From positions 310,001 to 374,000 of the forward strand of contig JADFAD010000001.1 of NCBI GenBank assembly GCA_015665455.1: a stretch of DNA of 64,000 nucleotides. The letters run 5' to 3'. Position 1 is the first letter of the stretch, and each line of letters starts with the position of its first letter. The notes under the pieces are model-generated. The model did no database searches. It was not told the origin of the DNA and worked only from the letters and a program-made list of their open reading frames with translations. Position numbers and translations under genes: made by a program. This DNA comes from Oceanospirillaceae bacterium (lineage in GTDB: Bacteria > Pseudomonadota > Gammaproteobacteria > Pseudomonadales > Litoribrevibacteraceae). Positions 43,661 to 54,319 of this stretch are shown one piece after another.

Positions 43661-45055
43661 TTAATTGGTTTTGTGTATATCGCTAAGGGATGGATCAAAG
43701 TTGGGCAGCTGACGCTTATGCTCTCGCTTCCAGGTACGGTATAGCCATATGCTATTAATTGCGCGCTGAGCGGCATGCATGACAATGTAAATTTCTAATG
43801 AACCGTGACCCGAAAGGTGGATGAGTAACATAGAGGGTAAAAGCAAGCCCCATTGAGTTATCACCAGTACCTTCATTACGGCTTTATTTTGTCGTATGGC
43901 GTAGAGCGATTGCTTTGTTGTAATTGCAAATGCTTCAAAGAGTAAGGAGGGGGCGAGAATCAGAAGAGACCAGTAAGCGGCTTCTACGACATCAACTTCA
44001 TCCGTTAGAATAAATAAAATCTTTTCTGGCAAAAGCAGCATTGATATACCGATGATAAAAACAATGCTGCAGGCAAGTGTTATGGCAAGTTTGTACCACT
44101 GTTGAGATATTCCTGCTTCAGACTTGGATTCTTGAAATCGGCTGAATGATTGGCTAATGAAGGTAGTTGCAGCCATGCCTATTCCTATAACTGGCAGAAT
44201 TAAAACCAAGGACAGCGTGATAAGAAGATGGGCGGCAGCCAGCTCCGTGATGCCTAATCGACCTATGATGGCCATGTATGCAGCCGTGCCAACAGCAAAT
44301 GTTGCTTGTTGCAATGATGTTGGCCAAGCCAATTGCCAGCCCAGTTTAAAATCGGACGAATTAAGTGTTTGCGAGTCGGAGGCTTTTTTAAATACATGTC
44401 GACTAAGAAGAATTAAGACACAGGTTCCTACGCTTATTGATATTAGATTGGCAATGGCTGCGCCGTTTAGGCCTAATTCGGGGAATCCTGCTTTACCGTT
44501 GACTAATAAGTAACAGAATACAGCTGAACTTATGTGGCTGCTCAACAAGCAAAGTAGGAATGTTTTTGGTTTATTTGCACCGTGCCAATACCCTCGTAAT
44601 GCCATGAGAAAGGCAATTGGAAGCACACTCCAGCTTTTGATTTGTAAGTAATCGGCCCCTGCTTTTATGAGGGTTGGGTCATTCACTTGGATTGAGATTA
44701 TTTGAGTTTTAAAAAAATGAACCGTTGTGATTAGGAACAGTGCACAGCTGACGATCTGAATCGTACTTATCTGCACGAAACGGTGAGCCAGTCGTTTGTT
44801 TGTTTCTATGTGCCTTGCGACTTGGGTTTGTGCTGCAATTGCGAATCCGGCAAACGCGGACAGAAAAATAAAAAACACGTAGTTCGCGGCAGCACTAGCT
44901 GCGAGTGCGACTTGGTCGTAGTGTCCTAGTATTATTGTTTCGATCAGGCTTAAAAGGCTTAGAGAAAGCATGCCTGCCGCAATGGGCAGTGCAAGTTTTA
45001 ATAAGCCTCTGGCCGAGGGCGTTTGCACGCCCTGGATAGAGGTATTAGAGGTCAT
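43661..45055 (-). CDS. MATE family efflux transporter (DinF/NorM type)
   Basis: The 464-residue inner-membrane protein has the 12-helix MATE pattern: LLKLALPIAAGMLSLSLLSLIET, FFIFLSAFAGFAIAAQTQVAR, then second-half equivalents QLAWPTSLQQATFAVGTAAYM and VIGIGMAATTFISQSF. MATE proteins export cationic drugs or metabolites in exchange for Na+ or H+. It starts 17 bases after metH on the same strand and may be co-transcribed. The substrate is unknown and the link to methionine synthase is probably positional. Confidence 0.9.
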   Translation of the reverse strand: MTSNTSIQGVQTPSARGLLKLALPIAAGMLSLSLLSLIETIILGHYDQVALAASAAANYVFFIFLSAFAGFAIAAQTQVARHIETNKRLAHRFVQISTIQIVSCALFLITTVHFFKTQIISIQVNDPTLIKAGADYLQIKSWSVLPIAFLMALRGYWHGANKPKTFLLCLLSSHISSAVFCYLLVNGKAGFPELGLNGAAIANLISISVGTCVLILLSRHVFKKASDSQTLNSSDFKLGWQLAWPTSLQQATFAVGTAAYMAIIGRLGITELAAAHLLITLSLVLILPVIGIGMAATTFISQSFSRFQESKSEAGISQQWYKLAITLACSIVFIIGISMLLLPEKILFILTDEVDVVEAAYWSLLILAPSLLFEAFAITTKQSLYAIRQNKAVMKVLVITQWGLLLPSMLLIHLSGHGSLEIYIVMHAAQRAINSIWLYRTWKREHKRQLPNFDPSLSDIHKTN

Positions 45056-45072
45056 TCGTAGAAAAAGTCTTC

Positions 45073-48000
45073 TTAGTTGTCATAGGAAAGAACAGGTGAT
45101 AACCAACGTTCTAATTGATCAATTGGCATGTTCTTTCTTTTCGCTAAGCTTTCTACTTGGTCTTTCGCTATTTTACCTGTACCGAAATAACGGGATTCAG
45201 GGTGAGAGAAATACCAGCCACTCACGGATGCTGCAGGGTACATGGCGTAATGCTCCGTGAGCTTAACGCCTGTATTTTTCTCAGCGTCCAATAGCTTAAA
45301 TAACGTTCCTTTCTCTGTATGATCCGGACAGGCAGGATAGCCAGGAGCAGGGCGAATACCTTGATAACGTTCTTTGATCAAATCTTCGTTATCCAGTTCT
45401 TCGTCAGGGATGTAGCTCCATAGCTCTGTACGTACTATTTTGTGCATATGTTCAGCAAAGGATTCAGCTAATCTATCTGCCAGAGCTTTAATAAGGATGG
45501 AATTGTAATCGTCGTTGTTATCCTCGTACGACTTCGCAAGTTCTTCCGCGCCAATACCAGCGGTAGTCACGAAGCCACCGATGTAATCATTTTTACCTGA
45601 TGACTTCGGTGCTACAAAGTCTGCAAGACTTTGGTTGTATTTGCCTTCGGGCCTTTTGTTTTGCTGGCGAATATGATGAAGCAGAGCCTGTGTTTCTTTG
45701 TCTTCGCCATACACTTCGATGTCATCGTTGTTGACCTGATTGGCAGGCCAGAAACCAACGACTGCTCGGGCTGTGATGAGTTTGTTCTCAATGATGTGTT
45801 TCAGCATTTTTTGAGCGTCATTGAATAAGTTCGTAGCGGCTTCGCCTACTACTTCATCGTTTAATATTTTCGGATACTTGCCAGCAAGATCCCATGAAAT
45901 AAAGAACGGGGTCCAATCTATTGTGTCGATTAGGTTTTCAAGAGGGTAGTCTTCAAAAACTTTGATACCCGTGAAGCTTGGTGCTGGCGGCGTGTAGTTT
46001 TCCCAGTCGGTTGGCGTCGCGTTAGCAATGGCTTCTTGATAGGTTAGAGCGGCTTGCTTTGGCTTACGCTTAGCATTTCGTTCTCGAACGGTCACGTACT
46101 CGTCGCGGGTTTTATTAACAAAGTCGTCTCTTAAATCATCGCTTAGCAGTGATGTGGCAACACCCACACTTCGAGATGCATCAGCAACGTAACATGCTAG
46201 ATTTTGTTTGTAGTTTTGTTCGATTTTTACCGCTGTGTGCGCTTTAGAGGTAGTTGCGCCACCAATCAATAGAGGGATGTTGAAGCCTTGGCGTTCCATT
46301 TCTTTCGCAACGTGAACCATCTCATCCAACGAAGGAGTAATTAATCCACTTAGGCCAATAATATCTACGTTATGCTCTTTGGCTGCTTTTAATATCGTCT
46401 CACAAGGTACCATGACCCCTAAATCTACAACTTCGTAGTTATTACATTGAAGAACAACACCTACAATGTTTTTACCGATGTCATGAACGTCACCTTTTAC
46501 CGTGGCCATGAGGATCTTACCGTTAGACTTTATTTCACCGCCTTTCTCTTCTTCAATGAAAGGTATTAGGTGCGCTACGGCTTGTTTCATTACTCGAGCG
46601 CTTTTAACCACCTGAGGTAAGAACATTTTACCTTCACCAAAGAGATCTCCAACCACGTTCATGCCGTCCATGAGTGGGCCTTCAATCACCTCAATTGGGC
46701 GAGTCGCTTGTAGGCGAGCTTCTTCCGTGTCCTCGATGATGAATGTTGTGAGGCCTTTAACAAGGGCATGTTCGATACGTTTATTTACTGGCTGTTCGCG
46801 CCAGCTTAAGTCTTCAACTTGTTGTTTAACGCCATCACCTCGGTAGTCATCTGCAATTTCAAGCAGTCTGTCCGTACTGTCTTCTCTTCGGTTTAGAATA
46901 ACGTCTTCAACTCGTTCACGAAGTTCTTCTGGGACTTCCTGATAAATTTCGAGTTGACCAGCATTCACGATGCCCATGCTTAACCCTTTCTGGATTGCAT
47001 GGTACAAGAACACGGCGTGAATGGCTTCACGGACAGGGTTGTTCCCTCTAAAAGAGAAAGAGACGTTACTTACTCCGCCGGAAATTTTTGCGTGCGGTAA
47101 ATTCTTGGTGATGTACTCACAGGAATTAATGAAGTCGACTGCGTAGTTGTTGTGCTCTTCAATGCCTGTTGCAACTGCAAAGATGTTTGGATCGAAGATG
47201 ATGTCTTCTGGATTAAAGCCAACTTCATTCACCAAAATATCGTAAGATTTTTGGCAGATCTCGTTTTTACGCGCTTCCGTATCGGCCTGACCCACTTCGT
47301 CAAATGCCATGACAATAACTGCAGCACCATAACGCATACAGAGTTTTGCATGGTGAACGAAGGCTTCTTTACCTTCTTTCATGCTGATTGAGTTAACGAT
47401 GCTCTTGCCTTGAACGCACTTCAAGCCAGCTTCGATGATGTCCCATTTCGAAGAATCGATCATAATAGGAACACGAGAAATATCAGGTTCAGAAGCAATT
47501 AGGTTCAAGAAATGAACCATCGCTTCTTTCGATTCCAACATGCCTTCATCCATGTTGATATCGATCACTTGAGCGCCGGCTTCAACCTGTTGACGTGCAA
47601 CTTCCAATGCTTCGTCGTATTTTTCTTCGACAATCAGACGTTTAAATCGTGCGGAACCAGTGACGTTGGTTCGTTCACCAACGTTTACGAAGAGTGAGTC
47701 CGCAGTGATGTTGAATGGTTCAAGGCCACTTAAACGGCACGCTTTAGGAATGTCGGGAATAACACGGGGCTTAATCGTTGAAACTTTATCTGCAATGGAT
47801 TTAATGTGCTCAGGACTTGTACCACAGCAACCTCCAACAATATTTACAAAGCCGCTTTTTGCGAACTCGGCAACAATATTGCCTGTTTCTTCTGGCGTTT
47901 CATCGTATTCACCAAACTCATTTGGTAGGCCTGCGTTAGGGTGGGCACTGACTAAGCAGTTTGCTTTTGTTGCCAACTCTTCTACATAAGGACGCAGCTC

Positions 48001-48765
48001 TTCACCACCGAGTGCACAGTTGAAACCGATGCTGAGCGGTTTGGCATGGGCAAGTGAATTGTAAAATGCTTCTGCTGTTTGGCCTGACAGTGTACGGCCA
48101 CTGGCATCCGTGATGGTGCCAGAAATCATAATTGGTAGTTCGTAACCTATTTCTTCGAACACATCTTGAACGGCAAAGATTGCAGCTTTTGAGTTTAAGG
48201 TATCAAAGATGGTCTCAATTAGGATGATATCCGCGCCGCCTTCAATCAGGCCGTGGGTGGATTCACGATAATTCTCAGCCAATTCATCAAAGGTTACGTT
48301 ACGTTTTGATGGGTCATTTACGTCAGGTGAAATTGACGCAGTGCGGCTGGTTGGGCCTAAAACACCAGCAACGAAACGTGGTTTGTCTGGGTTTTTAGCG
48401 GTATATGCGTCTGCAGCGGCTCTGGCTACGCGAGCTGATTCACGATTAATCTCTTTCGCAAGTTCTTGCATGTCATAATCGGATTGAGATACTTGCGTCG
48501 CATTAAATGTGTTTGTTTCAAGAATGTCCGTACCTGATTCAAGGTAGGCTTCATGGATTTTTTGAATAATGTCTGGCTGGGTAATAGACAATAGGTCATT
48601 GTTGCCTTTAATTTCCATGTGGAAATTAGCAAAACGATCACCTCGATAATCTTTTTCTTCAAGTTTGTAACTTTGAATCATGGTGCCCATTGCACCATCC
48701 AGGACTAAGATGCGCTTTTCTAATTCTTGTTTTAATCGCTCTGTTCTTTGTTGTCTGGTGTCCAT
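45073..48765 (-). CDS. metH: Cobalamin-dependent methionine synthase MetH
   Basis: MetH transfers a methyl group from methyltetrahydrofolate through cobalamin to homocysteine. The start at 48765 ([20 protein letters not shown]) gives 1230 residues, like E. coli; a frame open to 48822 adds residues without a ribosome binding site. Domains in order: homocysteine/zinc domain (about 1-330, [10 protein letters not shown] and [11 protein letters not shown]), pterin domain (about 355-620, [14 protein letters not shown]), B12 cap and B12 domain (about 650-890, with cobalt-ligand His761 in [12 protein letters not shown]), and SAM-dependent reactivation domain (about 905-1230, [10 protein letters not shown] and [12 protein letters not shown]). 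All modules are intact. No B12 riboswitch was recognised upstream. It lies divergent from nfuA. Confidence 0.97.
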   Translation of the reverse strand: MDTRQQRTERLKQELEKRILVLDGAMGTMIQSYKLEEKDYRGDRFANFHMEIKGNNDLLSITQPDIIQKIHEAYLESGTDILETNTFNATQVSQSDYDMQELAKEINRESARVARAAADAYTAKNPDKPRFVAGVLGPTSRTASISPDVNDPSKRNVTFDELAENYRESTHGLIEGGADIILIETIFDTLNSKAAIFAVQDVFEEIGYELPIMISGTITDASGRTLSGQTAEAFYNSLAHAKPLSIGFNCALGGEELRPYVEELATKANCLVSAHPNAGLPNEFGEYDETPEETGNIVAEFAKSGFVNIVGGCCGTSPEHIKSIADKVSTIKPRVIPDIPKACRLSGLEPFNITADSLFVNVGERTNVTGSARFKRLIVEEKYDEALEVARQQVEAGAQVIDINMDEGMLESKEAMVHFLNLIASEPDISRVPIMIDSSKWDIIEAGLKCVQGKSIVNSISMKEGKEAFVHHAKLCMRYGAAVIVMAFDEVGQADTEARKNEICQKSYDILVNEVGFNPEDIIFDPNIFAVATGIEEHNNYAVDFINSCEYITKNLPHAKISGGVSNVSFSFRGNNPVREAIHAVFLYHAIQKGLSMGIVNAGQLEIYQEVPEELRERVEDVILNRREDSTDRLLEIADDYRGDGVKQQVEDLSWREQPVNKRIEHALVKGLTTFIIEDTEEARLQATRPIEVIEGPLMDGMNVVGDLFGEGKMFLPQVVKSARVMKQAVAHLIPFIEEEKGGEIKSNGKILMATVKGDVHDIGKNIVGVVLQCNNYEVVDLGVMVPCETILKAAKEHNVDIIGLSGLITPSLDEMVHVAKEMERQGFNIPLLIGGATTSKAHTAVKIEQNYKQNLACYVADASRSVGVATSLLSDDLRDDFVNKTRDEYVTVRERNAKRKPKQAALTYQEAIANATPTDWENYTPPAPSFTGIKVFEDYPLENLIDTIDWTPFFISWDLAGKYPKILNDEVVGEAATNLFNDAQKMLKHIIENKLITARAVVGFWPANQVNNDDIEVYGEDKETQALLHHIRQQNKRPEGKYNQSLADFVAPKSSGKNDYIGGFVTTAGIGAEELAKSYEDNNDDYNSILIKALADRLAESFAEHMHKIVRTELWSYIPDEELDNEDLIKERYQGIRPAPGYPACPDHTEKGTLFKLLDAEKNTGVKLTEHYAMYPAASVSGWYFSHPESRYFGTGKIAKDQVESLAKRKNMPIDQLERWLSPVLSYDN

Positions 48766-48957
48766 TACATTACCGCCATAAATTCGCTGCTTGATCCAGC
48801 ATGAATTATTGAATGAGTTCATGCTGATACATAATCCGAACTAAATTCGATATTAAACTACAGATTATGTATGTCTAAAAATATCTAAAAGGGCGGCTAT
48901 TCTACCAGATTTACAGCAAGTTGAAATGGCTGGTACTTGAGCAAAATACTATACTAA

Positions 48958-48985
48958 TTGAAGTAACCGTAAGTTAGAGTACAAT
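48958..48985 (+). promoter_or_regulatory. Candidate sigma-70 promoter of nfuA
   Basis: TTGAAG, a 16-base spacer, TACAAT: five of six -10 bases match. It lies 42 bases before the ATG at 49028. The sequence around the -35 (48957-48970) is identical over 14 bases to one before the sohB-like gene. Confidence 0.45.
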
Positions 48986-49027
48986 GCGTGGCTTAAAGAT
49001 AAGCTGATGGCATTAATAAGGCAGGTT

Positions 49028-49636
49028 ATGAGCGAATACGAAGAAATAGATCACAACATTACAGTTACTGATGGCGCACGAGAGTATCTTGGCGAATTGA
49101 TAGCCAAGCAAGACGCTACTGGGATGGGTGTGCGTATGTATGTTACTCAACCGGGTACAAAAGACGCTGAGACATGCTTGGCCTACTGTAAGCCAGAAGA
49201 AATTATCGAATCTGATCTGGTCTCGGATTACATCGACTTTCGTTTGTATGTTGAGCGCCAGAGCGTTCCTTATCTGGATGAAGCAGTTGTTGACTTTGCA
49301 AAAGATAAACTTGGTGGCCAACTTACCATTAAGGCGCCTAATGCAAAAATGCCGAAAGTAAATGAAGATAGCCCTCTTCAGGATCGAATCAATTATTTAC
49401 TCATGACAGAAGTAAATCCTGGTCTGGCATCGCACGGCGGTGAAGTTAGCTTGGTTGAAATTACCGAAGAAATGGTTGCGGTTTTACGATTCGGTGGCGG
49501 CTGTCAAGGTTGCAGTGCGGTTGATATCACACTAAAAAATGGCGTTGAGAAACGATTGCTTGAAGCGTTACCTGAGTTGTCGGGAGTGGCAGATGTGACG
49601 GATCATACCGTGACGGACAATGCTTATTATCAGTAA
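49028..49636 (+). CDS. nfuA: Fe-S biogenesis protein NfuA
   Basis: NfuA carries and delivers [4Fe-4S] clusters to client enzymes. The ATG at 49028 ([10 protein letters not shown]) is preceded by AAGGCAGG; an open frame from 49007 adds seven residues. The N-terminal half (about 1-105) is a degenerate A-type scaffold domain. The C-terminal half is the NifU domain with [13 protein letters not shown] and the cluster ligands Cys159 and Cys162 in GGGCQGCSA. The length of 202 is normal. It is a single-gene unit with its own promoter and terminator, near metH as I recall in Pseudomonas. Confidence 0.95.
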   Translation: MSEYEEIDHNITVTDGAREYLGELIAKQDATGMGVRMYVTQPGTKDAETCLAYCKPEEIIESDLVSDYIDFRLYVERQSVPYLDEAVVDFAKDKLGGQLTIKAPNAKMPKVNEDSPLQDRINYLLMTEVNPGLASHGGEVSLVEITEEMVAVLRFGGGCQGCSAVDITLKNGVEKRLLEALPELSGVADVTDHTVTDNAYYQ

Positions 49637-49654
49637 TTACTGAGATAAATAAAG

Positions 49655-49690
49655 AAGCCCAATCGAATGCATTTTGATTGGGCTTTTTTT
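49655..49690 (+). terminator. Intrinsic terminator of nfuA
   Basis: AAGCCCAATC (49655-49664) pairs with GATTGGGCTT (49676-49685), followed by TTTTT. It lies 18 bases after the nfuA stop. Confidence 0.9.
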
Positions 49691-49725
49691 ATGTGGGTTT
49701 TGGGTCAGTAATGGTTTCTTGATTC

Positions 49726-50055
49726 TTAGCGCAAATGTCTCATGGTGCTACGTATATCATCTGTTTCACCGTAGGCTTCCAGTATAGATATTTCTCTTAA
49801 TAACTGATTCGGATCTATGCAGGTCAGGCGCTCTTCTAAATGACTGAACCCTATACTTTCACCTGAAAAATCCCACTCGATAAGAAACCCTAGGTTTGAA
49901 GGGCTTTCTAGAAATCGACGCATTTTTGCGCTGTACCGATTCTCAAGAATTTCGAGTGTTCGTTCTTTCAGAGGCGTAAGGCTTTCGAAAATGACACTCC
50001 ATTTGGCAATCTCTTGTTGCTGCTTGTCATTTCTTCCAGCAAGAGCATCTAACAT
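49726..50055 (-). CDS. Small soluble protein of unknown function, 109 aa
   Basis: I do not recognise a family. The ATG at 50055 is chosen because AGGAGG lies five bases upstream on the minus strand; an open frame from 50079 adds eight residues that would cover this site. The protein is charged and mostly helical: DKQQQEIAKWSVIFESLTPL and KERTLEILENRYSAKMRRFLE look like an amphipathic helix pair, followed by a short beta-like part (GFLIEWDFSGESIGFSHLEE). One cysteine is present. It is convergent with nfuA and has no partner gene. Confidence 0.65.
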   Translation of the reverse strand: MLDALAGRNDKQQQEIAKWSVIFESLTPLKERTLEILENRYSAKMRRFLESPSNLGFLIEWDFSGESIGFSHLEERLTCIDPNQLLREISILEAYGETDDIRSTMRHLR

Positions 50056-50291
50056 TGTTGCCTCCTGTTTCGTGTACAAATTAATCTCAGTAATCCCTTA
50101 ATTCTAGTTTGAAGTTAAAATTTAGCTCGCTATTGATATGTGAGTTAATAGCCATTTCAGATAGGCGGCTTAAATTGAACGTTTTCTTACTTGATTAATA
50201 TCAGTGAGAGAAACAAGCCAAGTTGTTACACTATTAAGTAGTGAGCTTTATTAAGAACTGAACTTTTAAAACTTTGAATGCGTTTAAGGAT

Positions 50292-51806
50292 ATGTCGTTG
50301 GAAAATCGTCCAGTCGTACCGAACTCTTCACTTGATAACAACAACCCATTATCTGAGTTTGTACAAAGATATGAATTGATACTCAGTTCAATGAGTGAAG
50401 GCGTTTATGGTTTAGATACTGAAGGGCGCGCTACCTTTGTGAATCCTGCTGCTGAAAAATTAACCGGTTGGGCTGCCAATGACACCATTGGTAAGCAAGT
50501 TCATGGCATGCATCATCACACCAAACCGGATGGGTCTCCTTATCCTCAATGTGAGTGCCCAATCTTTAATACTGCTCAAACGGGCGTTGTGCATTCAATT
50601 GAGTACGAACTTTTTTGGAAGAAGGACGGCACGAGTTTTCCTGTGGAGTATTCAAGTACTCCAATCTACCAAGATCAACAAATTGTTGGTGCTGTTGTCG
50701 TGTTTAAAGATACTTCTGATCGAAAGCAGGCTGAAGAGAAACTGCAAAGTGCATTTCAACAAGTTAAGGTTTTGACAGAGAAACTTGAAGCTGAAAATCG
50801 CTACCTGAAAGATGAAATGGAAGACGAATTAGAACTTTCAAATTTGATTGGGAACAGCCGCGCATTAGAATCAGTGTTAACTCACATCGAGCAAGTGGCT
50901 CCGACCGATGCAACGGTTTTAATTCAAGGCGAAAGTGGTACAGGAAAAGAGCTCATTGCTCATGCTGTGTATCAATCGAGCCTGCGGAAAAAGCAGGCAA
51001 TTGTTAAAGTTAATTGTGGTGCTATCCCATCCGAGCTGGTTGAGAGTGAACTGTTTGGCCATGAAAAAGGTGCTTTTACCGGTGCGACTGCTCGTCATAT
51101 TGGCCGGTTTGAATTGGCGAATGAAGGGACGTTATTTCTAGATGAAGTGGGAGAGCTGCCTTTAAATGTTCAAGTGAAGTTGCTACGAGTGCTTCAAGAG
51201 GGCGAGGTAGAACGCGTGGGCGGCTCGGGAACCATTCCTGTTGATGTTCGAGTCATTGCCGCAACAAACCGAGATCTGAGGGTCATGGTTGATGAAGGAA
51301 GCTTTCGTTCAGATCTGTATTATCGATTGAATGTTTTTCCTGTGATCTCTCCACCCTTAAGAGATCGAAAAGAAGATCTTAACGCGTTGATCGAGTTTCG
51401 ATTAAGGAAGCTTGAAAAGCAATTAGGAAAGGTTCTGTTGGGTGTAACGAACGATACAATGAATAAGTTCATGGAGTATCAGTGGCCGGGAAACATTCGC
51501 GAATTAAATAATTTACTGGAACGTGCTGCAATCATTACATCTTCTCCGTGGCTTGAGGTTTCGGGTCTTGAACCTTCGTATCAAAGTCGGGCTGATTCGC
51601 CTTCTTCGTTACACGGAAGTTATAATTCGGTGGGGCATGCGAACCCTACTATGACGATGTTTGAAGCGGAACGCGCTCATATCCTTCATGTCCTTCACTC
51701 AGTGGATTGGATGATTGCAGGAAAAGGCGGCGCCGCAGAAGCGCTGGACCTTCCTCCAAGTACTTTGCGTTCAAAAATGAAAAAGTTAGATATTAAACGA
51801 CCATAG
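50292..51806 (+). CDS. Sigma-54-dependent transcriptional activator with PAS sensor domain
   Basis: This is an enhancer-binding protein for RpoN promoters. A PAS domain at about 25-150 ([20 protein letters not shown]) contains an unusual insert with [19 protein letters not shown], whose histidines and cysteines might hold a metal or sense redox state. A short coiled coil leads to the AAA+ domain with Walker A GESGTGKE, sigma-54 loop GAFTGA and the arginine-finger region. A Fis-type helix-turn-helix ends the protein ([19 protein letters not shown]). There is no receiver domain. The start is uncertain: ATG 50292 has AAGGA too close, TTG 50298 has it at seven bases, and the frame is open to TTG 50274. 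No sigma-54 promoter was found nearby, so its target is unknown. Confidence 0.88.
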   Translation: MSLENRPVVPNSSLDNNNPLSEFVQRYELILSSMSEGVYGLDTEGRATFVNPAAEKLTGWAANDTIGKQVHGMHHHTKPDGSPYPQCECPIFNTAQTGVVHSIEYELFWKKDGTSFPVEYSSTPIYQDQQIVGAVVVFKDTSDRKQAEEKLQSAFQQVKVLTEKLEAENRYLKDEMEDELELSNLIGNSRALESVLTHIEQVAPTDATVLIQGESGTGKELIAHAVYQSSLRKKQAIVKVNCGAIPSELVESELFGHEKGAFTGATARHIGRFELANEGTLFLDEVGELPLNVQVKLLRVLQEGEVERVGGSGTIPVDVRVIAATNRDLRVMVDEGSFRSDLYYRLNVFPVISPPLRDRKEDLNALIEFRLRKLEKQLGKVLLGVTNDTMNKFMEYQWPGNIRELNNLLERAAIITSSPWLEVSGLEPSYQSRADSPSSLHGSYNSVGHANPTMTMFEAERAHILHVLHSVDWMIAGKGGAAEALDLPPSTLRSKMKKLDIKRP

Positions 51807-51819
51807 GTTCAATGCTGTA

Positions 51820-52617
51820 ATGAAGTTAGAAGTTCTGTTTCAAGATGAAAACCTTGTGGCAATAAATAAGCCTGCAGGTTTGCTTGTACATCGGGGGGAG
51901 CGTGATCAACCCGGCACTTTGATGGCGCTTCAATTGTTAAGAGATCAACTTGGGCAGCATGTTTATCCGGTACACCGTTTGGATAAGATGACTTCAGGTG
52001 TGATGTTATTTGCTTTGAACTCCGAAACTGCCAGCGTGATGGTGGATCAGTGGCGTGAAAGAGACGTTGAAAAACGTTACCTCGCAATCACTCGTGGCTA
52101 TATGTCGGATGAGGTGCATCTGGATTACGCAATGTCTCCTCCTATAGATAAGTTTGCCCGCAGACCGAAAGTTAAACCCCCTCAAGAAGCTATTACGGAT
52201 TTTGTATGCTTGGATAGGGTGGAGATCCCTGTGGCTGTGGATAAATACCCGCAATCACGATATTCCCTTGTAGAAGCAAAGCCAAAAACGGGGAGGAAGC
52301 ATCAAATTCGCAGACATCTAAAGCATTTGAATCATCCTATTATTGGTGATACTCGGTACGGTAAAGGGCGTCACACTCAGTATTTTCGTGATCATTTAGC
52401 GGCCCCTAGGATGTTGTTGCATTCATGGCAGCTGTCTTTTGTTCATCCTTACAGTAAACAGAAGATGACTTTGGTTGCTGCTGTAGACGAAATCTGGATG
52501 TCGCTATTAAGTCGTTTTGAATGGCAAAGGTCCATCCCTTCTGATTTATTAGATGTCAGTAAAACCGATGCTTTATTTGATGCTGTTCGGTATATCCCTC
52601 CAGTAATAGAAGATTGA
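51820..52617 (+). CDS. truC: tRNA pseudouridine(65) synthase TruC-like
   Basis: This is an RluA-family pseudouridine synthase. The catalytic Asp55 lies in VHRLDKMTSGVMLFAL. Supporting motifs are INKPAGLLVHRGERD, EKRYLAITRG, KTGRKHQIRRHLKHLNHPIIGDTRYGKG and RMLLHSWQLSF. The HLKHLNHPIIGDTRYGKGRHN-type motif and the absence of an S4 domain point to TruC, which modifies U65 in some tRNAs, more than to RluA. The length of 265 is normal. It lies 13 bases after the sigma-54 activator gene, so the two may share a transcript. Confidence 0.88.
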   Translation: MKLEVLFQDENLVAINKPAGLLVHRGERDQPGTLMALQLLRDQLGQHVYPVHRLDKMTSGVMLFALNSETASVMVDQWRERDVEKRYLAITRGYMSDEVHLDYAMSPPIDKFARRPKVKPPQEAITDFVCLDRVEIPVAVDKYPQSRYSLVEAKPKTGRKHQIRRHLKHLNHPIIGDTRYGKGRHTQYFRDHLAAPRMLLHSWQLSFVHPYSKQKMTLVAAVDEIWMSLLSRFEWQRSIPSDLLDVSKTDALFDAVRYIPPVIED

Positions 52618-52634
52618 AAGCAGTCTTCTTTTTA
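52608..52634 (+). terminator. Intrinsic terminator overlapping the truC stop
   Basis: AGAAGATTG (52608-52616) pairs with CAGTCTTCT (52621-52629, one T-G pair) around a four-base loop, followed by TTTT. The stop codon is part of the stem. Confidence 0.75.
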
Positions 52635-52676
52635 TTACTTTCTTTATGCTTTCTCCTTTTTAAATAAGGTGGCGTT

Positions 52677-52703
52677 ATATATCGTGTTGCGCGATATATC
52701 GTG
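52677..52703. repeat. Direct and inverted repeat upstream of ccoG
   Basis: ATATATCGTG occurs at 52677-52686 and again at 52694-52703. ATATATCG (52677-52684) and CGATATAT (52692-52699) also form an inverted repeat. The combination suggests an operator for a dimeric regulator. The regulator is unknown. Confidence 0.35.
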
Positions 52704-52866
52704 GCTTTATTTCGACCTTTGATATTTTAATAATCAATTAAAAGTTATATATTCTAATTAAATCAATTGTTTATGGTTCTTTAGTTCTTTAGTGAATACT
52801 GCTTGGGAATGGTACATCAATTGCTATTTATGTCTTTGAGATATTTCTTGATGAGACAGATAATAA

Positions 52867-54303
52867 ATGAATAGCAAAATTGATATAAAACAGTTGGAAT
52901 CTGAGCCTGCAACTCACGTACAAAGCAGTCTTAATAATGTTCAAGCGGGGGTAAAAATACAGGTCAAATCTACTACCGGGTTCCATAGTAACTTACGGCG
53001 TTTAGTTGCTGGGCTTGGTTTTTTAGCTTTTTTCGGGTGTGTATGGCTTCAGTGGGGCGGTCATCAAGCTGTTTTATGGGATTTGGAAAATCGTCAGTTT
53101 TTAATTCTTGGGCTAACCATATGGCCACAAGATCTTTATTTATTATCTTTTACTTTAATGATTGCTGCGTTTGGCTTGTTTGCAATTACTTCTGCCATTG
53201 GGCGCGTATGGTGTGGTTATGCATGCCCTCAAAGCACATGGTCTTGGGTTTTTATTTGGATCGAAAACTTTATTGAAGGTGATAGAAATAAACGGAAGAA
53301 ATTGGATTTAGAGCCTTGGTCGATTCGTAAGCTCTTTAAGAAAGTCACAAAACACTTAGCTTGGTTCAGTGTGGCATTTATTACGGGTCTGACGTTCATT
53401 GGTTATTTTACACCGATTCGTCAATTGTCCGTGGACTTGATGACCTTAAATGCTTCTTGGGTAACTGTGAGCTGGCTTTTTTTATTCGTTATTTTAACGT
53501 ATTTAAATGCGGGTTGGTTGCGTGAGCAGGTTTGCCTTCATATGTGCCCGTACGCCCGATTTCAAGCCGTTATGTTTGACCGTGATACATTGGTTATTGC
53601 CTATGATGAAGAACGAGGTGAGCCAAGAAGCCCATCAAAAAGAAAAACTCAGCCTGATTGGGTTGACGGAGGAGCTCAACAACCCGGTGATTGTGTTGAT
53701 TGCACGCTTTGTGTTCAGGTTTGTCCAACAGATATAGATATTCGTGATGGTCTTCAATACGAATGCATCAGTTGTGGAAAATGCATTGACGCTTGTAATG
53801 GCGTCATGGATAAGTTGAATCTACCTCGCGGTTTAATTTCTTATACGAGTGAAAATAAGTTACAGCATAATAAGGGCGCGTTCCTATCAAAACGATTCAT
53901 GGGGTATTCGCTTGTGTTGGCTTTAATGACCGGCAGTTTGGTTTACGGTGTATACAATTTACCGAGTGTGGATTTGGAGGTAGATAGAGGGCGAGGAGCA
54001 AGTTTGTATCGTGAAAATTATTTAGGGGAAATAGTAAATAGTTATAACCTTCGTGTTATGAATAAAAGTCAGGGGGTTCAAACGTTTGATATTGACGTGT
54101 TAGGGCTAGAAAATGCTAAGGTCGATGGTCTGAATACTTTCAGCTTAAAGGCAGGGGAAGTTAGCCAACTGGCCGTGTCCGTTACTACTCAGTTAACCGA
54201 TCTTCAGCAGCGAGTGACCCCCATTCAATTTAAAGTGTGGAATTCTTCTGACACCTCTGAAAATGACACTGTAGAGAGTCGATTTGTAGCGCCTGTCCGA
54301 TAG
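52867..54303 (+). CDS. ccoG: Cytochrome c oxidase accessory protein CcoG (FixG/RdxA family)
   Basis: CcoG is an inner-membrane Fe-S protein that handles copper for assembly of cbb3 oxidase. The 478-residue protein has about five membrane helices. The family motif VWCGYACPQSTWSWVF lies after the second helix. A ferredoxin-like domain carries CVDCTLCVQVCP and CISCGKCIDACNGVMDKL, two four-cysteine cluster sites. A C-terminal Ig-like domain of about 110 residues follows the last helix (LVYGVYNLPSVDLEVDRG). The usual cbb3 neighbours (ccoNOPQ, ccoI, ccoS) are not in the window, so the gene stands alone. A repeat that could be an operator lies upstream. Confidence 0.93.
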   Translation: MNSKIDIKQLESEPATHVQSSLNNVQAGVKIQVKSTTGFHSNLRRLVAGLGFLAFFGCVWLQWGGHQAVLWDLENRQFLILGLTIWPQDLYLLSFTLMIAAFGLFAITSAIGRVWCGYACPQSTWSWVFIWIENFIEGDRNKRKKLDLEPWSIRKLFKKVTKHLAWFSVAFITGLTFIGYFTPIRQLSVDLMTLNASWVTVSWLFLFVILTYLNAGWLREQVCLHMCPYARFQAVMFDRDTLVIAYDEERGEPRSPSKRKTQPDWVDGGAQQPGDCVDCTLCVQVCPTDIDIRDGLQYECISCGKCIDACNGVMDKLNLPRGLISYTSENKLQHNKGAFLSKRFMGYSLVLALMTGSLVYGVYNLPSVDLEVDRGRGASLYRENYLGEIVNSYNLRVMNKSQGVQTFDIDVLGLENAKVDGLNTFSLKAGEVSQLAVSVTTQLTDLQQRVTPIQFKVWNSSDTSENDTVESRFVAPVR

Positions 54304-54319
54304 TTCTTTTTTTTCCAGT

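Noticed and set aside
48766-49027. Cobalamin or SAH riboswitch upstream of metH
   Set aside because: No B12-box or pseudoknot-like conserved segments were found in this short gap.
52719-52737. TTGAT...ATCAA as an FNR/Anr site before ccoG
   Set aside because: The half-sites are nine bases apart, while FNR-type sites need four; kept only as a remark in the ccoG finding.
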